A stretch of 64,000 nt of DNA, from positions 26,710 through 90,709 of the forward strand of contig JAGOPY010000014.1 of assembly GCA_017991835.1 (NCBI GenBank). The letters run 5' to 3'. The notes beneath the pieces were generated by a model. That model was not told the origin of the DNA and did no database searches. It saw nothing but the letters and a program-made list of their open reading frames with translations. Positions within the stretch are counted from its first letter, which is position 1. Each line of letters begins with the position of its first letter. Position numbers and translations under genes: made by a program. This stretch comes from Bacteroidales bacterium. Lineage in GTDB: Bacteria; Bacteroidota; Bacteroidia; Bacteroidales; JAGOPY01. Shown piece by piece: positions 1-8,275 of this stretch.

Positions 1-975
1 AATAGCCAGCATTCCCATCCCTATCGATCCCAGCGCAATGCCGAAAATCATGGTCGGAAGCGTTTTGGTGTTCTTTACGATGCTTGAAACAAGGATCTGC
101 AACAGGATGATAGCGCCGGCATTCATCGCTGTAACGTGCTCTGCTTCGAACTTCCATCCGGGATTGCTGACGAACAATCCCAGGAAAGAGTTGATGATCC
201 GGTTCACCGGCGCCATGTCGATCTTTTCCGTCAGGTACCACAGGACCGAATCGTACACCTGGAAATACATCACCCAGAAACCACTATAAATGAATAACAT
301 AAGAAAGAACCGGTAATCTTTCAGGATGGCCAGCATATCGATAAAGACCTTGCTGATGGGTTTCGAATTCGGCTCCCTGGCCGGTTCACGGAATACAAAG
401 AGATTGAGCAGGATAAGCCAGCCGGTGCCGATTGCCGCCATGAAGAAAATATAGGACCAGGAGATCGCTTTCAGCCACGGTACCAGGATCAGCGGAAAAA
501 GGAAAGCGCCCAGGTTGATCGACCAGTAGAAAATGCCAAATCCAAGGGCAGAGTTCGATTCATCGGTGACTTTGGCGATTGTCCCGGCGATCATCGGTTT
601 GAAGAAACCGGCGCCCAGGGCCACCAGGAGCAGGCTCCCGAAAACGGTGGCGTAAGTGTTGCTGAGGCCTGTCAGCAGGTAACCCAGGCTCATGGAGGCA
701 AAGGCGAAGAACAGCACCCTGCGGTAGCCGAAACGGTCGCCGATAGCGCCCGAGATGATCGGCAGAAAGTAAAGCATCGGCACGATCGTGCTCTTGATGA
801 CCCCGACGCTCTCTTTCGAAAAGCCAAGCCCTCCTTCGTTCCTGCTCAGCACCAGGTAAACGCTCAGCACCGACATCATCCCGTAGTAGGAGCCCCGCTC
901 GAAAAATTCCATCGTAACAACAGTCCAGAAACTCTTCGGGAACGACCGCCGGTTAATACCTTTCTTTTCAGCCAT
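1..975 (-). CDS. POT/PTR2-family peptide transporter (3' end cut off)
   Basis: Reading the minus strand from the ATG at 975 gives an open frame of 325 residues that runs off the window start. Near residue 25 it has ERGSYYGM, close to the ExxERFxYYG signature of proton-dependent oligopeptide transporters (POT/PTR2, major facilitator superfamily). About eight hydrophobic segments follow, and a GDRFGYRR loop matches the MFS motif between helices 2 and 3. The protein would sit in the inner membrane and import di- and tripeptides with protons. The substrate is inferred from the family. The gene is divergent from the next gene. The C-terminal third is missing from this window, so integrity cannot be judged. 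Confidence 0.85.
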   Translation of the reverse strand, partial: MAEKKGINRRSFPKSFWTVVTMEFFERGSYYGMMSVLSVYLVLSRNEGGLGFSKESVGVIKSTIVPMLYFLPIISGAIGDRFGYRRVLFFAFASMSLGYLLTGLSNTYATVFGSLLLVALGAGFFKPMIAGTIAKVTDESNSALGFGIFYWSINLGAFLFPLILVPWLKAISWSYIFFMAAIGTGWLILLNLFVFREPAREPNSKPISKVFIDMLAILKDYRFFLMLFIYSGFWVMYFQVYDSVLWYLTEKIDMAPVNRIINSFLGLFVSNPGWKFEAEHVTAMNAGAIILLQILVSSIVKNTKTLPTMIFGIALGSIGMGMLAI

Positions 976-1027
976 AAGATTTCTGCTTTGAATTGCGAAA
1001 ATAGCAAAAGAATATCAGCCGGGTTTT

Positions 1028-1035
1028 TATATTTG
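1028..1035 (+). promoter_or_regulatory. Bacteroidota -7 box TATATTTG, nearly leaderless
   Basis: TATATTTG matches the TAnnTTTG -7 element of Bacteroidota and ends four bases before the ATG at 1040. With the usual spacing, transcription would begin at or within a base or two of the start codon, so the mRNA would be leaderless. There is no Shine-Dalgarno sequence. Confidence 0.55.
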
Positions 1036-1039
1036 CTTC

Positions 1040-1462
1040 ATGAAAAACCTGAAAATCCTTTCCATCTTCCTGGGCTCCCTTCAAATCTTTATTGCAGCGG
1101 GAGCCATTCCGGCAGGCGCCCTGTTCCTGGCCGACACATCCGGTGCCCGAATGGGTGTCACACCTGAGATTCTCGGCAATTCCCCGCTTGACTCCTTTTT
1201 GTTGCCGGGATTGTTCCTGGTCCTGGTCAATGGACTGGCCACAGGTGCGGCCGCGGTCTTAACCTTTAAGAGGCACCGCTATTCCGGCATCGCCGGCCTG
1301 CTGCTGGGCATTATCCTCTGCTTCTGGATCATCATACAGGTAAAATGGATCACGGTTAGCAGCTTTATGCAACCGATGTTTTTCGGGATCGGGGTGGTGG
1401 AAACCCTCCTGGGATGGAGAATAATGAAATTGACTGAGCAGGAGAATCTCCTTCCCCACTGA
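1040..1462 (+). CDS. small membrane protein, unknown function
   Basis: The product has 140 residues and four predicted membrane helices (about 5-30, 52-75, 83-103 and 108-128) with short loops and a charged tail. I do not recognise the family. The fold class resembles small four-helix DoxX-like or uncharacterised membrane proteins, but no diagnostic motif is visible. It diverges from the POT transporter and has its own promoter-like box. Compact hydrophobic spacing and normal codon use make it a likely real gene. Confidence 0.7.
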   Translation: MKNLKILSIFLGSLQIFIAAGAIPAGALFLADTSGARMGVTPEILGNSPLDSFLLPGLFLVLVNGLATGAAAVLTFKRHRYSGIAGLLLGIILCFWIIIQVKWITVSSFMQPMFFGIGVVETLLGWRIMKLTEQENLLPH

Positions 1463-1589
1463 TAGTCACGCTTATCCGATCCGGGATCTATTCTTATCCA
1501 GACCCATTATAAATTTCCTGATAATATTTGTCCTGCTATCATTTGCACGGAATTGGTTTCTAACTTTAGATCAACCAAACTTGCTACTT

Positions 1590-2954
1590 ATGCAACCAGG
1601 AAAAGTATTGACCGTGTTTGCCATCGTTTCGCTGGCAGGATTTGCTCTTGCCATGATTTCGTTTCGCCCGGCACTGCCCGACGATAAAAAAGGCGCTTTT
1701 GAATACAAAGATTTCGAGAAATCGGCCAAATGCCGGACCTGCCATGTGCAATTCTATGAGCAGTGGCGCCAGTCGATGATGTCGCAGGCATATACCCATC
1801 ACTGGGATGAGATCGAATATTTCGACCTGGCCGTGGCCCACGCGGAAAAGGTACCGGAGCTGAAAGATGTGGTCGACGGGTGCAACGGGTGCCATGCCCC
1901 GCTGGCGTTTGCGGCGGGTGTTCTCCCCCCTGCCCGGCCATCGGAAAACACCATGGCCAACGAATCGGTGTCGTGCGACGTTTGCCACCTGATCACAGGT
2001 TCCTCCACCGATCCGCCTTACAATTTCAGTTACATCCTGCAGCCGGGCCCGACAAAATACAGCGGCCGCGAGAATGCGATCGAGTCGCCGGCGCATAAGA
2101 TCGAGGTGAGCCCGTTCCACCGGACGACAGAGTTCTGCGGCACCTGCCACAATGAGAAAAATCCGTTTGGTGTCTGGGTGAAAAGTACCCAGCTGGAGTG
2201 GAAAGAGGGGCCGTATGCGGCTGAAGGGGTGCGCTGTCAGGATTGCCATATGCCCAAATCGCCGTTTGTATATGCTTCGATGGGGCAGAAACACGAGGAT
2301 GCCCGCTTGCATCTTTTCCACGGAGCCCACGATCCCGGCAAGGTTAAAGGGACGATCGAACTGAGGATCAATCCCGATATCCGGGAAGCCGAACCGGGCG
2401 AGGTGGTCGTTTTCACCGTGGCTTTGTTCAACCAGAAGACCGGCCATAAATTCCCGACCGGGTCGGTGGAAGACCGGATTGCCTGGCTGAATGTCGAGGC
2501 AACCGATGCGAAGGGCAAGGTTTACCACCTTCCGGTGGATAAAAAAGGGTTCCCCGGAGAGGAATACACGATAGCCGGCGATTACCTGGCCTACCAGGAT
2601 ATGGGGCTTCCGCTGGGAATTGAAAACTTCAAGGGTGTACAAAGGGATGGCGTCCCGGCAGGGAACCGCATCTTTCGGATGCCCTATTTCGACAAAGAGG
2701 GAAATATGACCATCATGCAATGGAATACAGCGTCGCTTGGCGTTGATTACCGCCTGGGGCCACGGGAAACGAAAACCGAGACTTTCAAATTCCAGCTACC
2801 TTTCGATGCAGCTCCCGGTGAAATGACCGTCACAGCCACCCTGAACTACCAGTTGCTTGTGAAACCGGTGGCCGATTTTCTTAAGGTTCCGGCAGAGGAA
2901 TCCGCTGTCATTGCGGTGAATTCACACAAAACAAGCATCACCGTTTTGCCCTAG
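1590..2954 (+). CDS. pentaheme c-type cytochrome (cytochrome c554-like)
   Basis: The 454-residue product starts with a hydrophobic N-terminal helix (about residues 5-25) that would anchor it or export it to the periplasm. Five CxxCH heme-binding motifs follow in the first half: CRTCH, CNGCH, CDVCH, CGTCH and CQDCH, at about residues 48, 98, 129, 183 and 216. The spacing resembles the cytochrome c554 / multiheme nitrite and hydroxylamine cytochrome class. The C-terminal 200 residues are beta-rich (immunoglobulin-like) without heme motifs. The ATG at 1590 is preferred over a TTG at 1581. A TAACTTTA box at 1561 could be the promoter. The role is probably periplasmic electron transfer; partner and direction are unknown. 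It lies 78 bp upstream of a heme-bearing porin in the same orientation. Confidence 0.85.
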   Translation: MQPGKVLTVFAIVSLAGFALAMISFRPALPDDKKGAFEYKDFEKSAKCRTCHVQFYEQWRQSMMSQAYTHHWDEIEYFDLAVAHAEKVPELKDVVDGCNGCHAPLAFAAGVLPPARPSENTMANESVSCDVCHLITGSSTDPPYNFSYILQPGPTKYSGRENAIESPAHKIEVSPFHRTTEFCGTCHNEKNPFGVWVKSTQLEWKEGPYAAEGVRCQDCHMPKSPFVYASMGQKHEDARLHLFHGAHDPGKVKGTIELRINPDIREAEPGEVVVFTVALFNQKTGHKFPTGSVEDRIAWLNVEATDAKGKVYHLPVDKKGFPGEEYTIAGDYLAYQDMGLPLGIENFKGVQRDGVPAGNRIFRMPYFDKEGNMTIMQWNTASLGVDYRLGPRETKTETFKFQLPFDAAPGEMTVTATLNYQLLVKPVADFLKVPAEESAVIAVNSHKTSITVLP

Positions 2955-3032
2955 TATTTTTAAAATAATTAACATGATGGCATTTTCTGTCATGAAGACG
3001 GGAAGGCAAAAAAAACATTAAATCAACGCAAT

Positions 3033-4220
3033 ATGAAAACCAAAATCATCATTTCGATCATCCTGCTTGCCAGTGTGCTGGCCTATAATCCCTGCAATGC
3101 AATTCCTGCTTTCGCCCGCAAATACCAGATGAGCTGCACGGTGTGCCATTCGCCGGCCATGCCCCGGATCAAAGGCTTTGGTGAAGAGTTTGCCGGCAAC
3201 GGGTTCCGGTTGAAAGATACCGATGCTCCGCGTTATTTTGTGAGTACCGGCGACGACAAGCTTTCGCTCCTGAGGGAATTGCCGCTGGCCATCCGCCTGG
3301 AGGGCCATGTGATGTACAACGATCAGAGCGAAGCGGGAAAAGAATTCGGATTTCCCTACGGACTTAAGATCCTTTCGGGAGGCGAGATCTCCAAACATCT
3401 CTCCTATTATTTCTATTTCTACATGTCGGAACAGGGTGAAGTAGCCGGTGTGGAAGACGCATTCCTGGCATATAACGATTTCCTGGGAACAGGCATCAAC
3501 ATCACCGCCGGTCAGTTCCAGGTATGTGATCCGCTGTATAAAAGGGAATTGCGGCTGATGCTGGAAGATTATGTGATCTACACGCTGAAACCAGGCACAT
3601 CAACAGTATCGCTGAAGTACGACCGGGGGATCATCATCGATTACGGCATCGAATCGACCGGTACCGGGTTTGTGGCCGAGATTGTGAATGGAAACGGGAT
3701 ACACGGGGCGGGAAAGAATTTCCTATTCGATAAGGACAAATACAAGAACTATTTTCTGAAAGGCTCGCAGTCGATCGGGAAATTTGCCGACATAGGGATT
3801 TTCGGCTACTATGGGAAAGAAGAACTGGAACCCGACGGGCTGACCAGCACGGTGCTGTTCTGGGGTCCGAACCTGACGCTTGATTTCGGTGAGAAATTCA
3901 TCCTGAACATGCAATATGCCCGTCGGTCGGATTCAAAGGTCGTCATAGAAGGCGAAGTGACGGAGATAAAAAGCGATGTCTTCACCCACGGCGGGTTTGC
4001 CGAAGCGATCTTTGCCCCGAAAGGCGACATGAGCAACTGGTACCTGGCCCTGCTCGGCAACTGGGTCGATTCGGAACTCGACGCGCTGGATTACAGCAGC
4101 GTTTCGTTCAGCGCCGGGTATATGCTCCGGCGCAATGTCAGGCTGGTCGGGGAATACACCCGGCAGTTTGCAAATGAACCCTACGGGAAGGCCAGCATCG
4201 GGTTTGTGGCCGCGTTCTGA
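3033..4220 (+). CDS. outer-membrane beta-barrel with N-terminal monoheme motif
   Basis: The 395-residue protein has a signal peptide (about 1-23) followed at once by a conserved segment containing MSCTVCH (about residues 33-39), a single CxxCH heme site next to a PRIKGFGEEFAGNGFRL stretch. The rest is made of alternating amphipathic strands rich in Tyr, Phe and Gly and ends in Phe, as expected for an outer-membrane barrel. Similar heme-headed barrels occur beside multiheme cytochromes in Bacteroidota and other bacteria. Together with the upstream pentaheme cytochrome it suggests a periplasm-to-outer-membrane redox route. That function is inference; only the heme motif and barrel features are seen. 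Confidence 0.75.
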   Translation: MKTKIIISIILLASVLAYNPCNAIPAFARKYQMSCTVCHSPAMPRIKGFGEEFAGNGFRLKDTDAPRYFVSTGDDKLSLLRELPLAIRLEGHVMYNDQSEAGKEFGFPYGLKILSGGEISKHLSYYFYFYMSEQGEVAGVEDAFLAYNDFLGTGINITAGQFQVCDPLYKRELRLMLEDYVIYTLKPGTSTVSLKYDRGIIIDYGIESTGTGFVAEIVNGNGIHGAGKNFLFDKDKYKNYFLKGSQSIGKFADIGIFGYYGKEELEPDGLTSTVLFWGPNLTLDFGEKFILNMQYARRSDSKVVIEGEVTEIKSDVFTHGGFAEAIFAPKGDMSNWYLALLGNWVDSELDALDYSSVSFSAGYMLRRNVRLVGEYTRQFANEPYGKASIGFVAAF

Positions 4221-4268
4221 GGCTTTCCTGATATTAATATGAGGTTTGTTACAGGAAAACGTTACCTC

Positions 4269-4961
4269 CTACTTTTCGAAGCCGAATTTCCAGATCAGTG
4301 CGCCGGCAACAGCGCCGATGATGGGTGCGACAAAGAACAGCCACAACTGGGCCAGCGCCTGTCCTCCGGCGAATACCGCCGGTCCGAGGCTACGCGCCGG
4401 GTTGACCGAGGTTCCGGTCACGGGGATCGCCACCAGGTGGATCAGCATCAGGGTAACACCGATGGCCAGCCCGGCCATGGCTCCATTACCGAATTTCGAG
4501 GTGGTCGCCAGGATTACAAAAATGAACAGGCAGGTCATGACCGCTTCGATCACAAAAGCGCTGAGGGTATTGTATTCCGCCAGGTATCCCGTGCCCCATC
4601 CATTGGCGCCAAGGCCCCATTCCGGCATGGCAAATCCCGGCCTGCCCATAACGATCAGGTATAATACCGCTGCGCCAGCGATACCGCCCAGGCACTGCGA
4701 GATTATGTATCCTGCCGCATCCTTTACACTCATTTTTCCTGCCGTTAAAACTCCAATAGTTACGGCCGGGTTGATATGACAGCCTGAAACGCCACCAATG
4801 GCATAAGCCATGGCTACAACGGCAAAACCGAAGGCAATACTGATGCCGAGCAATCCGACGCCACTCGGGCCGGTCTCCGAAATCCCTGCAATCACTGCCG
4901 CACCGCAGCCGAACAATACCAGGCTGAAGGTTCCGATAAATTCTGCAAGATACTTTTTCAT
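4269..4961 (-). CDS. aqpZ: aquaporin Z-like water channel
   Basis: The 230-residue product belongs to the major intrinsic protein family. It carries both half-membrane NPA motifs: HINPAVTIG near residue 63 and SVNPARSLGPA near residue 185, with six membrane helices. Length and motifs fit AqpZ-type water channels rather than longer glycerol facilitators: the Arg after the second NPA is present and the spacer is short. It acts in the inner membrane for water flux. It is convergent with the porin gene and stands alone. Confidence 0.93.
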   Translation of the reverse strand: MKKYLAEFIGTFSLVLFGCGAAVIAGISETGPSGVGLLGISIAFGFAVVAMAYAIGGVSGCHINPAVTIGVLTAGKMSVKDAAGYIISQCLGGIAGAAVLYLIVMGRPGFAMPEWGLGANGWGTGYLAEYNTLSAFVIEAVMTCLFIFVILATTSKFGNGAMAGLAIGVTLMLIHLVAIPVTGTSVNPARSLGPAVFAGGQALAQLWLFFVAPIIGAVAGALIWKFGFEK

Positions 4962-5123
4962 AATAAAAATATTAGATTATGACTTGATGAATTGGTCATA
5001 AAGTTAACTAATAAGTACCTTGAAACCAATAATATTATTTAGAAAGATATTCCATACGCTCATCGATTTTAACATCTCATTAACAAGAGGTTCTGTTCCA
5101 ATTACTATTTTTGCTGTAAGAAA

Positions 5124-5269
5124 GTGAAGCGTGAAGCGTGAAACCAACCGTAACCCATAACAAACCATTGACTAACAACCAGCAACTAAACTCAACATTC
5201 AACATTCAACATTCAACCTTCAACCTTCAACATTCAACATTCAACATTCAACCTTCAACATTCAACATT
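5124..5269. repeat. two heptamer tandem arrays
   Basis: Three 7-bp units (GTGAAGC, GTGAAGC, GTGAAAC) lie at 5124-5144. Eleven 7-bp units of ATTCAAC/CTTCAAC lie at 5190-5266, running right up to the ATG at 5270. Both have period 7. An open frame through the array would add 44 low-complexity residues to the next gene; I treat it as non-coding leader. Confidence 0.85.
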
Positions 5270-5686
5270 ATGACCTATCCCTTTATCAACATCTGGGCGG
5301 TGCTCATTTCGGCAGTCGCCTTCTGGGCCCTGGGCGCCCTGTGGTACAGCCCTGTCCTCTTCGGCAAACGCTGGCAGAAAGAGATCGGCGCCACCGATGA
5401 TGAACTTAAAAAAGCCAATATGGCCCTCATTTTCGGGGGGAGTTTCCTGTTGATGTTGTTCATGGTCTGGGCGCTCAATTTCGTGATCAACTCCCATAAA
5501 GCGGAAGATGTCAGCCTCACCATGGGTCTGACCTATGGCCTCTTTACCGGGTTTTTCTTTTCCATGATGACCATGGGGATCAATTATCTCTACCAGCGCC
5601 GCTCTGTAGTCCTCTGGCTGATCGACGGGATCTACGTCGTCCTGGGACTCGGAATTGCCGGGATGATCCTGGGCGCGTGGAGATGA
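5270..5686 (+). CDS. DUF1761 family membrane protein
   Basis: The 138-residue protein has four membrane helices and the conserved N-terminal ALGALWYSPVLFGKRW segment of the DUF1761 family. Function is unknown for the family. I chose the ATG at 5270 because upstream codons only translate the heptamer array. The array directly abuts the start codon, so repeat-number changes could alter leader length and expression. The gene stands alone between the aquaporin and the carbamoyltransferase cassette. Confidence 0.8.
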   Translation: MTYPFINIWAVLISAVAFWALGALWYSPVLFGKRWQKEIGATDDELKKANMALIFGGSFLLMLFMVWALNFVINSHKAEDVSLTMGLTYGLFTGFFFSMMTMGINYLYQRRSVVLWLIDGIYVVLGLGIAGMILGAWR

Positions 5687-5746
5687 TCTGACATCCTTAG
5701 AACGTTATCCTTTCTTTCCGATCATTTTTCTGTGTATTTTTAAAGC

Positions 5747-6151
5747 ATGAAAAATGATGAGGAAAGGATATTCCCTGGAAAAATAAGCAGGGAACGGATT
5801 AAAGACAGCGGAATGGCCCTCGTGCTGATCCTGCTCATCATCGGATTAATTACCGATAGCTCCACGTATTTTATTCTCTCCGCCGCATTCCTCCTGGTAA
5901 ACATGATATTCCCCCCGTTTTTCTATCCGTTTGCCTTTATCTGGCTCGGATTTTCGGAAATCCTGGGACGGGTCATGTCGAAAATAATCCTTCTGCTGGT
6001 TTATCTTGCCGTTGTATTACCCGTTGCCTTTATCAGGAGATTATTGGGAAAAGACACCCTGCTTCTCAGGAAATTCAAAGACGGGAAAGGATCGGTCATG
6101 GTTGACCGGAGGCATGATTTCCAGGCGGAAGATCTCGAAAAACCATTTTGA
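5747..6151 (+). CDS. SxtJ-like membrane protein
   Basis: The 134-residue product has a charged N-terminus, then three hydrophobic segments (about 24-45, 47-70 and 78-100) and a soluble, charged tail. It resembles SxtJ-family membrane proteins, which are found beside carbamoyltransferases in saxitoxin clusters and in polysaccharide loci of many bacteria. The next two genes are a DUF5989 (SxtK-like) peptide and a carbamoyltransferase, which supports this reading. Family membership rests mainly on context plus topology. It is the first gene of an apparent four-gene operon running to 9382. Confidence 0.65.
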   Translation: MKNDEERIFPGKISRERIKDSGMALVLILLIIGLITDSSTYFILSAAFLLVNMIFPPFFYPFAFIWLGFSEILGRVMSKIILLLVYLAVVLPVAFIRRLLGKDTLLLRKFKDGKGSVMVDRRHDFQAEDLEKPF

Positions 6152-6173
6152 AAATCTTTATAAACAGTGTCTT

Positions 6174-6323
6174 ATGGAATATATTAAAGACCTCTGGGAT
6201 TATCTGAAAGTGCGAAAGAAATACTGGCTCGTCCCGCTGATCCTCATCCTGCTGTTGCTGGGCTTCCTTATAGTCTTTACCGGTGGATCGGCCGTTGCAC
6301 CGTTTATCTATACTCTTTTTTAA
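6174..6323 (+). CDS. DUF5989 family (SxtK-like) single-span membrane peptide
   Basis: This 49-residue ORF lies 22 bp after the SxtJ-like gene. It has an amphipathic KDLWDYLKVRKKYW start, one membrane helix, and ends in GGSAVAPFIYTLF, the hallmark of the DUF5989 family. It is shorter than typical gene-calling cut-offs. The family regularly sits between SxtJ-like proteins and carbamoyltransferases; its biochemical role is not known. A longer reading from another start would overlap the upstream gene and is unlikely. Confidence 0.85.
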   Translation: MEYIKDLWDYLKVRKKYWLVPLILILLLLGFLIVFTGGSAVAPFIYTLF

Positions 6324-6376
6324 AGAATGGTAAGGAAATGGCGTATGTTATTTTTTTTGAGAAATATTAAGTTCGG

Positions 6377-8239
6377 ATGATGCGGGAAGCAATCCTGGGA
6401 ATATCGGCGTATTACCACGACAGCGCCGCAGCCATCATCGTCGACGGCGAGATCGTGGCTGCCGCCCAGGAGGAGCGGTTTACCCGGAAGAAACACGATT
6501 CTTCTTTTCCAACAAATGCCGTTAAATACGTTTTGGATGCATCGGGAATCGATCCAGGAACGCTCCTCGCCGTTGTTTTCTATGAAAAACCGCTGATCAA
6601 ATTCGAGCGGCTCCTGGAAACCTACCACGCTTTTGCGCCCCGGGGATTGAATAGCTTCCTGGTGGCCATTCCAGCCTGGGTAAAGGAAAAACTTTTCATG
6701 AAAAAGATGCTCAGGGCCGAACTGGAGAAAATACACAAAGCGAAATACCGGCTTTTATTTCCGGATCACCACCTTTCGCATGCCGCCAGCGCTTTCTTCC
6801 CCTCCCCTTTTAATGAAGCGGCGATCCTGACGATCGACGGGGTCGGGGAATGGGCCACCACCACAATCGGCTATGGGAATGGAAACCGTATTGAAATCAT
6901 GAAAGAACTCCACTTTCCCCACTCCATCGGATTGCTTTACTCAGCCTTTACTTACTATACGGGGTTCAGGGTAAACAGCGGCGAGTACAAGCTGATGGGC
7001 CTGGCACCCTATGGCATACATGGCTCCGGGCAGGTCGGCGATTTCATCGAAAAGATAAAAAGCGAACTGGTAGATATCCGCGACGACGGTTCGATCCTTC
7101 TGAATATGAGTTATTTTCGATATGCTACGGGGTTGAAGATGACGGATGATAAAAAATGGGAACGGTTGTTCGGAATCCCGCCACGAAAAGAATCCGATCC
7201 GCTGACCTTGGATTATATGAACATGGCGTTGGCCATTCAGCAGGTGACCGAAGAAATTGTGCTAAAACTGGCCCGTACGGCAAAGGAACTCACAGGCAGC
7301 CGCAACCTGGCCATGGCCGGCGGTGTGGCGCTGAACAGTGTGGCCAACGGAAAGCTGCTCGCTGAAAAGATCTTCGATGATATCTGGATCCAGCCCGCCG
7401 CGGGAGATGCCGGCGGCGCTGTGGGTGCCGCCCTGGCAGCCTGGCATATATGGAAAGGCGCAGAACGGCTTGCTTCTGAAGATTATGACAAAATGAAAGG
7501 GGCGTTTTTAGGCCCGGCATTCCACAACGACGAGATTCTGAAAACCCTTCGGAAATACCAGGCCGAATATCAATATTATCAAGACTTTGATAGCCTGATA
7601 AAAACGACGGCGGAATATATCGCTGGGGGTAAAGTGGCCGGTTGGTTCCAGGGACGGATGGAATACGGGCCGCGTGCGCTGGGAAACCGCAGTATCCTTG
7701 GGGATGCCCGCAATCCCGAGATGCAGAAGAAAATGAACCTCAAGATCAAGTTTCGCGAGGGTTTCAGGCCTTTTGCGCCGGCTGTGACGGAAGAAGCTAT
7801 CGCTGAATATTTCGAGCTCGACCGCCCCTCTCCTTACATGCTGCTGGTGGTTCCGGTCAACAGTTCCAGATGCATCCCTCAACCCGAAGATTACGACGAT
7901 TTCGGCCTGTATGAAAAACTCTACCGGGTCCGGTCCGATATTCCCGCCGTCACCCATGTGGACTTCTCGGCACGACTTCAAAGTGTAAGCCGGGAGACCA
8001 ACCCCCGGTTCTGGCGATTGATCAGTGAATTTAAGAGGCAAACCGGTTGCAGCGTGCTGATAAATACCAGCTTCAATGTCAGGGGCGAACCGATTGTCTG
8101 CTCCCCGGATGAGGCTTACCGCTGCTTCATGCGGACTGAGATGGATTACCTGGTGATGGGTGATTACCTGCTCGATAAAACCAGGCAGCCGGCTGAAGTA
8201 AAGAATTTGCTTCAAAATGAGGTCTTCGGGATGGATTAA
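6377..8239 (+). CDS. carbamoyltransferase (NodU/CmcH/SxtI family)
   Basis: The 620-residue protein has the full two-domain architecture of O-carbamoyltransferases. The N-terminal Kae1/TsaD-like ASKHA domain starts with ILGISAYYHDSAAAII and has HHLSHAASAF at 131-140, the metal/nucleotide site. GGVALNSVANGKL follows near 315. The C-terminal YrdC-like region carries GPRALGNRSILGDARNP and NTSFNVRGEPIVCSP. It would transfer carbamoyl from carbamoyl phosphate via carbamoyl-AMP to a hydroxyl group of a sugar or small molecule. Acceptor unknown. The operon partners (SxtJ-like, DUF5989, SGNH protein) suggest modification of a membrane-linked or exported glycan. Confidence 0.92.
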   Translation: MMREAILGISAYYHDSAAAIIVDGEIVAAAQEERFTRKKHDSSFPTNAVKYVLDASGIDPGTLLAVVFYEKPLIKFERLLETYHAFAPRGLNSFLVAIPAWVKEKLFMKKMLRAELEKIHKAKYRLLFPDHHLSHAASAFFPSPFNEAAILTIDGVGEWATTTIGYGNGNRIEIMKELHFPHSIGLLYSAFTYYTGFRVNSGEYKLMGLAPYGIHGSGQVGDFIEKIKSELVDIRDDGSILLNMSYFRYATGLKMTDDKKWERLFGIPPRKESDPLTLDYMNMALAIQQVTEEIVLKLARTAKELTGSRNLAMAGGVALNSVANGKLLAEKIFDDIWIQPAAGDAGGAVGAALAAWHIWKGAERLASEDYDKMKGAFLGPAFHNDEILKTLRKYQAEYQYYQDFDSLIKTTAEYIAGGKVAGWFQGRMEYGPRALGNRSILGDARNPEMQKKMNLKIKFREGFRPFAPAVTEEAIAEYFELDRPSPYMLLVVPVNSSRCIPQPEDYDDFGLYEKLYRVRSDIPAVTHVDFSARLQSVSRETNPRFWRLISEFKRQTGCSVLINTSFNVRGEPIVCSPDEAYRCFMRTEMDYLVMGDYLLDKTRQPAEVKNLLQNEVFGMD

Positions 8240-8275
8240 GAACCTGTATATTTCATATTATCTGATAGTTATATT

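Noticed and set aside
1584..2720. 378-residue ORF on the minus strand
   Set aside because: It is antisense to the pentaheme cytochrome, whose heme motifs and signal helix are clear. The antisense product has no motif and is a GC-rich shadow.
5138..5269. N-terminal extension of the DUF1761 protein
   Set aside because: The extra 44 codons only translate a heptamer tandem array; the family sequence starts at the ATG at 5270.
5190..5269. CRISPR-like array
   Set aside because: Units are 7 bp with no spacers and no cas genes nearby; it is a simple tandem repeat. The same holds for 50976-51031 and 60895-60950.
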